Counted from the first letter of the stretch, positions 15,657 through 23,785 are shown. The stretch is 39,899 nucleotides of DNA from CAYXGZ01 sp964464755 (GCA_964464755.1 CAYXGZ010000032.1:1-39899); one strand, 5' to 3'. Notes: a model not told the origin generated them from the letters alone. Numbers and translations: made by a program.

Positions 15657-17584
15657 TGAAAGCGCCCCTGGGCTGGCTGAAGGAGCACGTCGAGCTGCGC
15701 GAGGACGCGGCGGCGGTCGCGCGCGCCCTCGTCGCGGCGGGCGTCGGCATCGAGGGGATCGAGGGCGCCGGCGACGACGCCGTGCTCGACCTCGAGATCA
15801 CCTCGAACCGCGCGGACCTGCTCTCGATCCGCGGCGTGGCCCGCGAGCTCGCGCTCGTGCTGGGCCGGCCGCTCAAGGACTGGGCCCCGGCGGTGGCGGA
15901 GAAGGGCAGCGCCCAGGCGGTCGGGCTCGAGATCGCCGACCCGTCGTTCTGCAGCGGCTACTGGGCGCGGATCGCCACGAACGTCTCCGCCGGGCCCTCG
16001 CCCGCGTGGATGCAGAAGCGGCTCCAGCAGGCCGGGATCCGGACGGTGAACCTGCCCGCCGACATCACGAACTACGTGATGCTCGAGACGGGCCAGCCGC
16101 TGCACGCCTTCGACCTCTCGAAGCTGCGCGGCCGGAGGATCGTCGTGCGCCGCGCGAAGGCCGGCGAGAAGCTGAAGGCGATCGACGGGAAGGAGTACGC
16201 GCTGGCGGCCGGGGACGGCGTCATCGCGGACGCGGAGCGGCCGGTCGCGATCGCGGGCGTGATGGGCGGGCTCGAGACGGAGATCACGGGCGCGACGAAG
16301 GAAGTGCTGATCGAGGCCGCGCTCTTCGACCTCGTGTCGGTCCGGCGCACGTCGAAGCGGCTCGGCCTCAAGAGCGAGTCGAGCTACCGCTTCGAGCGGG
16401 GCACGGATCCGCACCTGCTGCGCGACGCCTCGGTGCGCGCGGCCCAGCTCCTCGTGGAGCTGGCGGGCGGCGCGGCCGTTCCCGACGCGGCGTTCCAGGG
16501 GGCGGCGCTGCCGGCTCCGGCGACGATCCAGCTCCGCGCGGCGCGGGTCAGGCAGGTCCTGGGCTTCGACGTCCCGGTCGCGCGCCTGCAGCAGATCCTC
16601 GAGGGCCTGGGCTGCCGCCTGCAGTCGACCGGCCCGGTGCTCGCGGTCTCGGCCCCGACGTCGCGGCGCGACCTCAAGGAGGAGATCGACCTCGTCGAGG
16701 AGGTGGCGCGGATCGAGGGCTACGACAAGATCCCGACCGACCTCGGGATGACGGTGCGCGTCGCGGAGCCCGCGCCGAACGCGTGGGTGCGCGACGAGAT
16801 CCGCCGGACGCTCTCGGGCTCGGGCTGCTACGAGGTGCTCACGTCGGCGATCGAGGAGGCGAAGGACGGGGCCATCGTGCTGCGGAACCCGGACGGGAAC
16901 TCCGTCGGCTCGATGCGCTCGTCGCTGGCCGACGGCCTGCTCGCGGTGCTGCGCACGAACGAGGGCAGCAACGAGCCGCTGCACCCGATCTTCGAGATCT
17001 CCAAGGTCTACGCCGGCAGGAAGGCGACGCGCGACGCCGACCTGGCGGCCGACCGCGCGCCCTTCGACGAGTGGCCGGTGCTCGGGATCGCCGTGCCGAC
17101 CGGGCCGGCGGACGCCCGGGACCTGGTGCTGCGCGTCGCGGAGCGGCTGCAGGTGCCCGCGTCGTTCGACGGGCCGAAGGTCCGTTCCGGCGACGCGGAA
17201 CTCGGGGCGATCGCGCGGCACGGGAAGTCGGCGGTCGTGGAGCTGGACTACCTGGAGCTGGCCCGGCGGGCCCGCCCGGTCCGGAAGTCGCGGCCGCACT
17301 CGGTGCTGCCGGCGGTGGAGCGGGACCTCGCGCTGGTTTTCGAGGCCGGGAGGACCTGGGGGGAGATCCGGGAGGTCGCCCGCAAGTCCGGGGGGCCGCT
17401 CCTGGCGGCCGTGGAGTTCCTGAGCCTCTACGAGGACGCCAAGCTGGGGGCGGGGCGCAAGAGCGTGGCCCTGAGGCTGCGTTTCCTGGCCCCGGACCGC
17501 ACGTTGACGGGCGCCGAGGTGGAATCGGCCGTCCAGGCCGTCCGGGGGGCCCTCAAGGCCGCGCTGGGGGCCGTGGAGCGCTGA
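15656..17584 (+). CDS. pheT: Phenylalanyl-tRNA synthetase beta chain, short form without OB-fold domain
   Basis: 642 residues from GTG 15656, against about 790 in most bacteria. The first 40 residues (APLGWLKEHVELREDA to GVGIEGIEG) run directly into DLEITSNRADLLSIRGVARE. The roughly 110-residue tRNA-binding OB-fold normally lying between them is absent. B3/B4 (editing) is represented by AGIRTVNLPADITNYVMLET and HAFDLSKLRG; B5 by DLKEEIDLVEEVARIEGYD. The C-terminal FDX-ACB domain begins at RKSRPHSVLPAVERDLAL. GTG was chosen because it overlaps the pheS stop and starts at the conserved W-LKEHV segment. Confidence 0.93.
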   Translation: MKAPLGWLKEHVELREDAAAVARALVAAGVGIEGIEGAGDDAVLDLEITSNRADLLSIRGVARELALVLGRPLKDWAPAVAEKGSAQAVGLEIADPSFCSGYWARIATNVSAGPSPAWMQKRLQQAGIRTVNLPADITNYVMLETGQPLHAFDLSKLRGRRIVVRRAKAGEKLKAIDGKEYALAAGDGVIADAERPVAIAGVMGGLETEITGATKEVLIEAALFDLVSVRRTSKRLGLKSESSYRFERGTDPHLLRDASVRAAQLLVELAGGAAVPDAAFQGAALPAPATIQLRAARVRQVLGFDVPVARLQQILEGLGCRLQSTGPVLAVSAPTSRRDLKEEIDLVEEVARIEGYDKIPTDLGMTVRVAEPAPNAWVRDEIRRTLSGSGCYEVLTSAIEEAKDGAIVLRNPDGNSVGSMRSSLADGLLAVLRTNEGSNEPLHPIFEISKVYAGRKATRDADLAADRAPFDEWPVLGIAVPTGPADARDLVLRVAERLQVPASFDGPKVRSGDAELGAIARHGKSAVVELDYLELARRARPVRKSRPHSVLPAVERDLALVFEAGRTWGEIREVARKSGGPLLAAVEFLSLYEDAKLGAGRKSVALRLRFLAPDRTLTGAEVESAVQAVRGALKAALGAVER

Positions 17585-17599
17585 GTCCGGGCCAATTCC

Positions 17600-17629
17600 T
17601 TGACACCCGCTCCGGGGCGGGATTAGACT
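17600..17629 (+). promoter_or_regulatory. Sigma70-type promoter of the MshEN/HU-ATPase operon
   Basis: A perfect TTGACA (17600-17605), 18 nt, TAGACT (17624-17629). It begins 16 nt after the pheT stop. The predicted leader is about 20 nt and shows no clear Shine-Dalgarno sequence. Confidence 0.65.
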
Positions 17630-17655
17630 CGCCACCAAGAAATACCGAGCGCGCC

Positions 17656-18246
17656 ATGGAAGAAAAGACCCGTCTTGGCCGCCTCCTGGTCGAGGCCCGC
17701 CTCCTCACCCAGGAACAGCTCAAGATGGCCATCGACTTCCAGAAGACCGTGGGCGGGAAGCTCGGCGCCATCATCGTCAAGCTGGGGTTCATCGAGGATG
17801 GGACCCTCATCCAGTTCATCGCCAAGCAGCAGGGGCTGAAGGTCGTGAACCTGGAGGAGATGGTCATCCCGGAGAACCTCGTCAAGCGCGTGCCGCGCAA
17901 GCTGATCGACCGGCACCACATCCTCCCGATCCACTACCACAACGGCGTGCTGACCATCGCGACCTCCGATCCCTACGACTTCGAGGCGATCGAGGAGGTC
18001 CAGATGGCGCAGGACGCGAAGGTGGAGATCCAGCTCGCGCCGCGCTCGGCGATCCACAAGGCGATGGCGGAGCTCTTCGACCGGGACAGCGCGCCGGCGA
18101 AGCCCGCGGCGCCGCCGGAGGCGCCGAAGCCGGACCGGCACCAGCTACACGACGCGCTGATCCCGCTGCTGATCCAGAAGGGCGTGATCACCGAGGACGA
18201 GCTGGTCAAGAAGGCGCGCGAGCTCGGGGCGGCTCACCACAAGTAG
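17656..18246 (+). CDS. Stand-alone GspE/PilB N-terminal (MshEN-like) domain protein
   Basis: 196 residues. MEEKTRLGRLLVEARLLTQEQ, KLGAIIVKLGFIEDGTLIQF and QQGLKVVNLEE, then VPRKLIDRHHILPIHYHNGV, follow the N-terminal domain of type II secretion/type IV pilus ATPases (T2SSE_N/MshEN). In some homologues this domain binds cyclic di-GMP. The ATPase domain is missing. A Pro/Ala linker (APAKPAAPPEAPKP) leads to a short second helical repeat (LLIQKGVITEDELVKKA) resembling the start. It is 9 nt upstream of the HU-receiver-ATPase gene, so the two are co-transcribed from the promoter at 17600. Role inferred as regulatory. Confidence 0.8.
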   Translation: MEEKTRLGRLLVEARLLTQEQLKMAIDFQKTVGGKLGAIIVKLGFIEDGTLIQFIAKQQGLKVVNLEEMVIPENLVKRVPRKLIDRHHILPIHYHNGVLTIATSDPYDFEAIEEVQMAQDAKVEIQLAPRSAIHKAMAELFDRDSAPAKPAAPPEAPKPDRHQLHDALIPLLIQKGVITEDELVKKARELGAAHHK

Positions 18247-18255
18247 GCGGGGAAA

Positions 18256-19605
18256 ATGGCCGAGGTCAAGGTCCAGGAGTTGAACGGCGCGGTCAGCTCG
18301 AAGCTCAACCAGAGCGACGAGCGCAGCGGCCGGCTCATCGACGCCTTCGTCAACGCGGTGAAGTCCGCGATCCTCGCGGGCAAGGATGTCGCGCTCCCCG
18401 GCCTCGGGACCCTCACGCTCGCGGGCAAGGACGGCAAGCCGCTCCCGGGCACCTACCGCGCGAACCTGGCCGGCGAGCTCTCCCAGAAGCTGGGCGAGGG
18501 CAGCCCCCAGAAGGTCGACGACATGATCTCGGCGCTCGTCGACGCGATGCGGGCCGAGGTCCTCGCCGGCAAGCGCGTGGTCGTGGACGAGCTCGGCGTC
18601 GTCGAGATCAAGCACGAGAAGCCGCAGATCGAGCGGCAGGCGCTGGGGCACCGGCTCATCCGGCCCGCGTCGACCGCGGTCGGCTTCACGCCCGCGAAGC
18701 CCGTCACGGTCAACGGGCAGGAGTGCCGGCTGGTCTTCACGCCCTCCGACGACCTGCGCAAGAAGATCGGCGAGGTGAAGACCTCGACGATCCTCATGGT
18801 CGTTCAGGAGAACGACTGGTTCTGGAAGACGCTCGAGTACTACTTCCGCCACGCGGGCTGGGAGACGGAGACGATCTCCGACCTGCCGACGGCGATCAAG
18901 CGCATCGAGTCGGGGAAGGCGTACCTCTCGATCGTGGACGCGGCGCTGGCGGACCACCAGAAGTTCTGCCACACGCTGAAGTCGCGGCGCGAGACGACGA
19001 ACACGCCGCTCATCGTCCTCTACCCGACCGAGCAGGCTTTCCAGGTCATCCGCGACGTGACCGTCGTGGGCGACGAGAACCTCTGGCAGCCGTTCGAGTT
19101 CCGCGAGGTGATGGACCGCGCGGACAGCGAGATCCTGCGCTCGGCCGAGGAGGAGCTGATCTTCCTCCAGCAGGTCGGCATCCACATCCCGACGGACGAG
19201 CAGTGCATCGAGCGGGTGATCGAGTTCGTCAACAAGCTCGTCGAGCAGAGCGGCGTCACGGAGGAGGGCCAGGTGGCGATCGCCGCGGCCTTCCGCGAGG
19301 CGGTCGTGAACTCGGCCCAGCACGGCAACAAGTACAAGAAGGACAAGAAGATCGAGATCCAGTACCTGCTCGACGCCGAGAAGATCACGCTCGTCGTGCG
19401 GGACCAGGGCTCGGGCTTCAACCACGAGCAGTACGTGAAGTCGGGCTCGTCGAAGGACGCCATCAGCGCGGCCCGCGAGCGCCACATGCAGGGGCGGATG
19501 GGCGGCCTCGGCATCATGCTGATGCTCCGCTGCTGCGAGCGGCTGGAGTACAACCAGCAGGGCAACCAGATCACGCTGACGAAGTACTTGAAGCCGCCGG
19601 AGTAG
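18256..19605 (+). CDS. HU-like (x2) - degenerate receiver - RsbW-type ATPase fusion protein
   Basis: 449 residues with an architecture I do not know as an established family. Residues 7-58 look like a partial HU/IHF fold (GRLIDAFVNAVKSAILAG, VALPGLGTLTL). Residues 73-148 are a second, fuller HU-like unit ending IRPASTAVGFTPAKP, like the HU segment before its final helix. Residues 177-290 resemble a CheY receiver with the acceptor Asp kept (D228 in SIVDAA). The acidic pair is changed (VVQEN) and the conserved Lys is Gln (WQPF), so phosphorylation is doubtful. Residues 310-446 are a GHKL ATPase of RsbW type: N-box EAVVNSAQHGN (E348, N352), VRDQGSGF (D383) and GRMGGLGIMLM. Probably a DNA-associated anti-sigma or kinase regulator (inference). 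Confidence 0.8.
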   Translation: MAEVKVQELNGAVSSKLNQSDERSGRLIDAFVNAVKSAILAGKDVALPGLGTLTLAGKDGKPLPGTYRANLAGELSQKLGEGSPQKVDDMISALVDAMRAEVLAGKRVVVDELGVVEIKHEKPQIERQALGHRLIRPASTAVGFTPAKPVTVNGQECRLVFTPSDDLRKKIGEVKTSTILMVVQENDWFWKTLEYYFRHAGWETETISDLPTAIKRIESGKAYLSIVDAALADHQKFCHTLKSRRETTNTPLIVLYPTEQAFQVIRDVTVVGDENLWQPFEFREVMDRADSEILRSAEEELIFLQQVGIHIPTDEQCIERVIEFVNKLVEQSGVTEEGQVAIAAAFREAVVNSAQHGNKYKKDKKIEIQYLLDAEKITLVVRDQGSGFNHEQYVKSGSSKDAISAARERHMQGRMGGLGIMLMLRCCERLEYNQQGNQITLTKYLKPPE

Positions 19606-19650
19606 CCGTAAGCCGTAGGCCGTAAGCCGGAAAGCCCGAAAGCCCGAAAG
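19606..19650. repeat. Short tandem repeats between convergent genes
   Basis: Directly after the stop codon come three 7-nt units (CCGTAAG, CCGTAGG, CCGTAAG; 19606-19626). These are followed by three 8-nt units (CCGGAAAG, CCCGAAAG, CCCGAAAG; 19627-19650), then CCGGATCC. The sequence ends before rmlA at 19681. No hairpin with a U-tract is seen. Confidence 0.75.
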
Positions 19651-19680
19651 CCGGATCCGCCACCCGCGTCGAGCGTGATC

Positions 19681-20412
19681 TCAATGCATCGGCGGAGTCT
19701 GGTGCACCAAATGGTTGGCGCGCACCAGCGAGTCGAAGGTCCCCGCGTCCGTCCAGAAGCCCTCGAGCTCCTCCCAGGTCAGCGTGCCCTTGCGGATGTA
19801 GTGGTTGTTCACGTCGGTGATCTCCAGCTCGCCGCGGCCCGAGGGCTTCAGCGTCTTGATCACCTTGAACACGTCGCGGTCGTACATGTACACGCCGGTC
19901 ACCGCGTACGAGGACTTGGGCCGCTTCGGCTTCTCCTCGATGCGCACGACGCGTTCGCCCTTGAGCTCGGGGCAGCCGAAGCGCTGGGGGTCGTGGACCT
20001 CCTTGAGGAAGATCTTCGCGCCGGAGGGCTGCTTGAGGTAGCGGCGCAGGCCGGGCCCGATGTCGCCGCTGAAGATGTTGTCGCCGAGCACGACGCAGAC
20101 CCGGTCGCCCTCGACGAACTGCTCGCAGAGGCCGAGCGCCTCGGCGATCCCGCCCTCGCCCTCCTGGTAGGTGTAGTGCAGGTCGCGGAGGCCGAACTGG
20201 CGGCCGTTGCCGAGGAGCTTGAGGAAGTGTCCCGCGAAGGGGCCGCCCGTCACGAGCATGACCTCGCGGATGCCCGCGGCGACCAGCTTCTCGATCGGGT
20301 AGTACACCATCGGCTTGCGGTAGACCGGCAGCAGGTGCTTGTTGGTCACCTTGGTCAGCGGCGACAGCCGCGTGCCCAGCCCGCCCGCCAGCACGACGCC
20401 CTTGATGCTCAT
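19681..20412 (-). CDS. Nucleotidyltransferase, glucose-1-phosphate thymidylyltransferase-like (short RmlA)
   Basis: 243 residues. GVVLAGGLGTRLSPLTKVTN (residues 4-23) is the nucleotide-binding signature, followed by KHLLPVYRKPMVYYPIEKLV. GEGGIAEALG, VVLGDNIFSGD (metal and phosphate binding) and WTDAGTFDSL are RmlA hallmarks. It would make dTDP-glucose or a related NDP-sugar for cell-surface glycans. It matches the short form lacking the last regulatory part of classic 290-residue RmlA. No rmlB, rmlC or rmlD is nearby, so the exact sugar is uncertain. The start overlaps the thiG stop (ATGA). Confidence 0.88.
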   Translation of the reverse strand: MSIKGVVLAGGLGTRLSPLTKVTNKHLLPVYRKPMVYYPIEKLVAAGIREVMLVTGGPFAGHFLKLLGNGRQFGLRDLHYTYQEGEGGIAEALGLCEQFVEGDRVCVVLGDNIFSGDIGPGLRRYLKQPSGAKIFLKEVHDPQRFGCPELKGERVVRIEEKPKRPKSSYAVTGVYMYDRDVFKVIKTLKPSGRGELEITDVNNHYIRKGTLTWEELEGFWTDAGTFDSLVRANHLVHQTPPMH

Positions 20413-21185
20413 CCGGAGATCCTCCCCTCGACGGGGCTCGAGGCCGTCGCGTAGTCCTTCCTCGGGATGCGGCCCGCGAGCCGGGCGAGCCGCCCCGCCT
20501 CGCACGCCAGGCGCATCGCCCGCGCCATCGCCGGCGGGTCCTTGGCGCCGGCCACCGCCGTGTTCAAGAGCACGCCGTCCGCGCCGAGCTCCATCGCGAC
20601 CGCGACGTCGCTGGCCGTCCCGACCCCGGCGTCGACCAGGACCGGCACCTTCACGCGCGACAGGATCAGCTCGAGGTGGAACGGGTTGAGGATCCCGCGG
20701 CCGCTGCCGATGGGGCCGCCGAGCGGCATCACCGCGGCCGCGCCCGCCTGCTCCAGCTTCAGCGCCGTCACGAGGTCGTCGGAGGTGTAGGGGAGCACGA
20801 CGAAGCCGTCCTTCGCGAGCTCCCGGGTGCACTGCAGCAGGCCCTCCAGGTCCGGGTACAGCGTCTTCTCGTCGCCGATGACCTCGAGCTTCACGAGCGG
20901 CGTCCCGAGCGCCTCGCGGGCCAGGACCGCCGTGCGCCGGGCCTCCTCCGCCGTGTAGCAGCCGGCGGTGTTCGGCAGGATCGTGATCTTCTTGCGGTCG
21001 ATCCACGACATCAGCGACTTCTCGGAGGTGTCGCAGAGGTCCACGCGCCGGACCGCGACGGTCACGCACTGGGTGCCCGACTCGGCGTGGCAGCGGGCCA
21101 TCACCTCGTTCGAGGGGTACTTCCCGGTGCCGAGGAAGAGCCGGCTGGTGAACTCGTGCTTCCCGATGCGCAGCGCGGTATCCAT
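20409..21185 (-). CDS. thiG: Thiazole synthase
   Basis: 258 residues. Builds the thiazole phosphate ring of thiamine from DXP, dehydroglycine and ThiS thiocarboxylate. Seen: FTSRLFLGTGKYPSNEVM, ITILPNTAGCYTAEEA, VKLEVIGDEKTLYPD (Schiff-base Lys region), VVLPYTSDD, PLGGPIGSGRGILNP and VPVLVDAGVGTASD. Length and motifs are normal. The start directly abuts the thiS stop, and its own stop overlaps the next start, so thiS-thiG-rmlA is translated as a coupled unit. Confidence 0.96.
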   Translation of the reverse strand: MDTALRIGKHEFTSRLFLGTGKYPSNEVMARCHAESGTQCVTVAVRRVDLCDTSEKSLMSWIDRKKITILPNTAGCYTAEEARRTAVLAREALGTPLVKLEVIGDEKTLYPDLEGLLQCTRELAKDGFVVLPYTSDDLVTALKLEQAGAAAVMPLGGPIGSGRGILNPFHLELILSRVKVPVLVDAGVGTASDVAVAMELGADGVLLNTAVAGAKDPPAMARAMRLACEAGRLARLAGRIPRKDYATASSPVEGRISG

Positions 21186-21386
21186 CTAGCCTCCACCGAC
21201 GAAGGAGACGACCTCGAGGCGGTCCCCCTCGGCGAGCCGGACGGCGGCGTGGTCGGCCTTCCGGACCAGCTCGCGGTTGCGTTCCACGGCGACCGGCCGC
21301 CCCTCGAGCTTCAGCTCGCGGAGCAGGTCGGCGACGGTCGAGCCCTCGGGGACCTCGCGCGGCGCGCCGTTGAGGTGGACGTTCAC
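21186..21386 (-). CDS. thiS: Sulfur carrier protein ThiS
   Basis: 66 residues from GTG 21386, ubiquitin-like fold: MNVHLNGAPREVPEGSTVAD, VAVERNRELV, EGDRLEVVSFVGGG. The C-terminal Gly-Gly is where the thiocarboxylate forms; activation needs a ThiF-type enzyme not found here. A perfect TATAAT ends 9 nt before the GTG, supporting this start and a leaderless mRNA. Confidence 0.93.
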   Translation of the reverse strand: MNVHLNGAPREVPEGSTVADLLRELKLEGRPVAVERNRELVRKADHAAVRLAEGDRLEVVSFVGGG

Positions 21387-21395
21387 GGCGGCGGG

Positions 21396-21424
21396 ATTAT
21401 AGGCGGGCCCGCGGGGGCCGTCTA
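21396..21424 (-). promoter_or_regulatory. Promoter of thiS-thiG-rmlA, probable leaderless
   Basis: Minus-strand TAGACG (21424-21419), 17 nt, TATAAT (21401-21396), then 9 nt to GTG 21386. The -35 overlaps the ppx stop codon. No room remains for a TPP riboswitch between promoter and gene, and none is visible. Confidence 0.5.
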
Positions 21425-22339
21425 CAAGCGGGCCGCCTCGACGAGCAGTCCCCGGCGGATCCCGTGCAGCGACACGGTGACCGTCGGCATGCGCAGCAGG
21501 TCGAGCACCTCGAGCAGGATGTACGCGCCCGCCACGATGATGTCCGCCCGGTCCGGGTGCAGGCCCTCGACGCGCTTCCGCGCCGACAGGGGCAGGGCCG
21601 CGAGCCGGTCGGCGAGGCGCTGCACGACGTCGATCGAGAGCCGGCGCCCGTGGAGCGCGGGGCGCGACTCGCCCTTGCGGTGCGCGTACATGGCCCCGAG
21701 GTTGGCGCAGGTCCCGCCGATCCCGATCAGCGTCGGCTCCTGCGCCGCCTTCTCCAGGATCCGCAGCGGCAGCTTGTCGAGGGCCGCCCGGACCTCCGCC
21801 CGCAGCGCCCGGAGCTCGCGGGGCGCGGGCGGGTCGGCCGCCACGTGCTTCTCGGTCATCGAGACGGCCCCGACGCGGGCGCTCTTCGCGGCCTCGAGCC
21901 GGCCCGGGGCCCCGATCATCAGCTCGGTCGAGCCGCCGCCGATGTCGAGGGCGGCCAGGGAGTCCTCCTCGCGGCCCCACGTGGCGCCGAGGAAGGCGAG
22001 GCGGGCCTCCTCCTCGCCCGTGATGACCTTGAGGGGCAGGCCGAACTCGCGCCGGAACCCCTCGGCGAACTCGGCCCCGTTCTTCGCCCGCCGCAGGGCC
22101 TCGGTGCCGACGGCGAGGACCTTGCGCGCGCCCTCGGCCCGGCACGAAACGAGGTAGGACCGGAGCACCTCCATCGTGAGGGCGGCGGACTCGGGGGCGA
22201 TGACGCCGCTGCGCCCGAGCCCGCGGCCGAGGCGGGTGACCGTCGAGCGGTCGTCGAGGACCTTGAACCTGCCGCCCTCGTGCCGCGCGATCTGAAGCTT
22301 GACCGAGTTGGTGCCGACGTCGATGGCGGCGAGGATCAT
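21422..22339 (-). CDS. Exopolyphosphatase / guanosine pentaphosphatase family protein
   Basis: 305 residues, Ppx/GppA family (ASKHA fold), short form with only the two catalytic domains. Phosphate loop 1 is ILAAIDVGTNSVKLQIA; the conserved VLAVGTEALRRAKNG and ITGEEEARLAFLGA follow. Phosphate loop 2 is ALDIGGGSTELMIG, then IGIGGTCANLGAMY. It would remove terminal phosphates from polyphosphate or pppGpp; sequence alone does not separate the two. The start overlaps the mgtE stop (ATGA), so it is co-translated with the magnesium transporter. Confidence 0.92.
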   Translation of the reverse strand: MILAAIDVGTNSVKLQIARHEGGRFKVLDDRSTVTRLGRGLGRSGVIAPESAALTMEVLRSYLVSCRAEGARKVLAVGTEALRRAKNGAEFAEGFRREFGLPLKVITGEEEARLAFLGATWGREEDSLAALDIGGGSTELMIGAPGRLEAAKSARVGAVSMTEKHVAADPPAPRELRALRAEVRAALDKLPLRILEKAAQEPTLIGIGGTCANLGAMYAHRKGESRPALHGRRLSIDVVQRLADRLAALPLSARKRVEGLHPDRADIIVAGAYILLEVLDLLRMPTVTVSLHGIRRGLLVEAARL

Positions 22340-23703
22340 GCCCGGAGGAAGCCCCGCGAGAGGAGGAAGGCCGCGAGGCTGAGGTAGAGCGTCACGTTGA
22401 GCAGGTCGTTCATCGCGGTGATGAACGGGCCGCTGGCGACCGCCGGGTCGCGCTTCATGCGCTGGAGGAGGAAGGGGATGATCGAGCCGAGCGCCGCGGC
22501 GACGGAGACGCTGACGACCATGGAGATGGTGACGATCGCGGCGAGCCGGGCGGAGAGCGCCGTCGAGCCGTTCATGATCCAGGCCATGACGCCGGTGAGG
22601 AGGCCGCAGAGCACGCCGAGCAGCAGGCCGCTGCGGGACTCCATCAGCACGACGCGGAGCGCCCGGCCGACGCCGATGTCGCCGGTCGCGAGGCCGCGGA
22701 CGACGGTCGTCGAGGACTGCAGGCCCACGTTGCCGCCCATGGCCATGATGATCGGGACGAAGAAGGTCAGCGAGGCGACCTGGACCAGCGTGTCCTCGTG
22801 TCCCTTCATCACCCAGGCCAGCCCGAGCTCGATGGCCATCGCCGTCCCCAGCCAGGGCAGGCGGCCGCTCACCCGGTCCCAGACGCCGGCGTGCACCGGG
22901 TGCACGGTGCCGGCGCCCGCGACGTTCATCACGTCCTCGTCGGCCTCCTCGTGGACGACGTCCAGCAGGTCGCGCAGGGTGATGACGCCGGCGAGCTTCA
23001 TGTCGTTGTCCACGACCGGGACGGCCTTGAGCTTGTAGCGGCGCGCCGTCCGGGCGACCTCCTCGCGGTCCACGAGCACGCCGACGAAGTGCACGTCGCG
23101 GTGCATGAAGTCCGCGACGACCGCGTCGGGCGGGTGGATGAGGACCGAGCCGATGCCGCAGACGCCGACGAGCCGCCCGTCCGCGTCGACGGCGTAGATG
23201 TTGGAGACGGTCTCGGCCGTGACGGCGCCCTGGATGGCGCGGATCGCCTCGCCCGAGGTGTAGTTCTCGGGGACCGCGACGTAGTTCTTCGTCATCATCC
23301 CGCCCGCGGAGTCGGGCGGGTAGCGGCGCAGCTCCTGGACGTCCTCGCGGCGGTCCTCCTGGAGCCGGGCCATGAGGGCCCTTTCCTTGTGGACCGGGAG
23401 GTGGTCGATGACGTCGGCGAGGTCGCCGGCGCTCAGCTCGTCGAGGATCGGGGTCAGGAGATCCTCGCCGGCGGCGTCGATCACGGCGAGGCGCTGGTCG
23501 TGGGGGAGGCTGCGGAACACGAGGCCCGCGCGGTCGGGCTCGAGGGTGGTCAGGACGCGGACGCGGTCGTCGGCCTCGAGATCGGCGAGGAGCTCGGCGA
23601 GGTCGACGGGATGCAGCGGGGCGAGGGTCTCGCGCAGGCGCGCGGGGTCGATCCCCTCGTCCTCGAGGATCTGCAGCAGGCTGGGCGGCGCCTCGTCGGA
23701 CAT
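22336..23703 (-). CDS. mgtE: Magnesium transporter MgtE
   Basis: 455 residues from ATG 23703 (an ATG at 23712 would add three residues). The cytosolic N domain is made of helical repeats (LHPVDLAELLADLEADDRV). Two CBS domains follow (YPPDSAGGMMTKNYVAVPEN, then DFMHRDVHFVG and KAVPVVDNDMKLAGVITLRD). The membrane part has about five helices, with the pore motif AMGGNVGLQSSTTVVRGLA and the conserved Asp in FITAMNDLLNV. It carries Mg2+ into the cell and is gated by Mg2+ at the N and CBS domains in known members. The start at 23703 is supported by a TACAAT box ending 7 nt upstream. Confidence 0.94.
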   Translation of the reverse strand: MSDEAPPSLLQILEDEGIDPARLRETLAPLHPVDLAELLADLEADDRVRVLTTLEPDRAGLVFRSLPHDQRLAVIDAAGEDLLTPILDELSAGDLADVIDHLPVHKERALMARLQEDRREDVQELRRYPPDSAGGMMTKNYVAVPENYTSGEAIRAIQGAVTAETVSNIYAVDADGRLVGVCGIGSVLIHPPDAVVADFMHRDVHFVGVLVDREEVARTARRYKLKAVPVVDNDMKLAGVITLRDLLDVVHEEADEDVMNVAGAGTVHPVHAGVWDRVSGRLPWLGTAMAIELGLAWVMKGHEDTLVQVASLTFFVPIIMAMGGNVGLQSSTTVVRGLATGDIGVGRALRVVLMESRSGLLLGVLCGLLTGVMAWIMNGSTALSARLAAIVTISMVVSVSVAAALGSIIPFLLQRMKRDPAVASGPFITAMNDLLNVTLYLSLAAFLLSRGFLRA

Positions 23704-23710
23704 CCGGCCC

Positions 23711-23716
23711 ATTGTA
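23711..23716 (-). promoter_or_regulatory. -10 box of mgtE, probable leaderless start
   Basis: Minus-strand TACAAT ends 7 nt before ATG 23703. The alternative ATG at 23712 lies within this box, so it is unlikely to be used. No Mg2+ riboswitch is visible in the short 95-nt divergent region. Confidence 0.45.
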
Positions 23717-23785
23717 GTGCCCCGCCCGGATCGCGATAGCCCCCGGGGCCGCGAAAAAGCGTTTCCCGCGCCGGGAGCCGCCCTC

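Noticed and set aside
21341..23703. TPP riboswitch before thiS or Mg2+ riboswitch before mgtE
   Set aside because: Both genes have -10 boxes within 10 nt of the start codon, leaving no leader, and no TPP (CUGAGA) core is visible.
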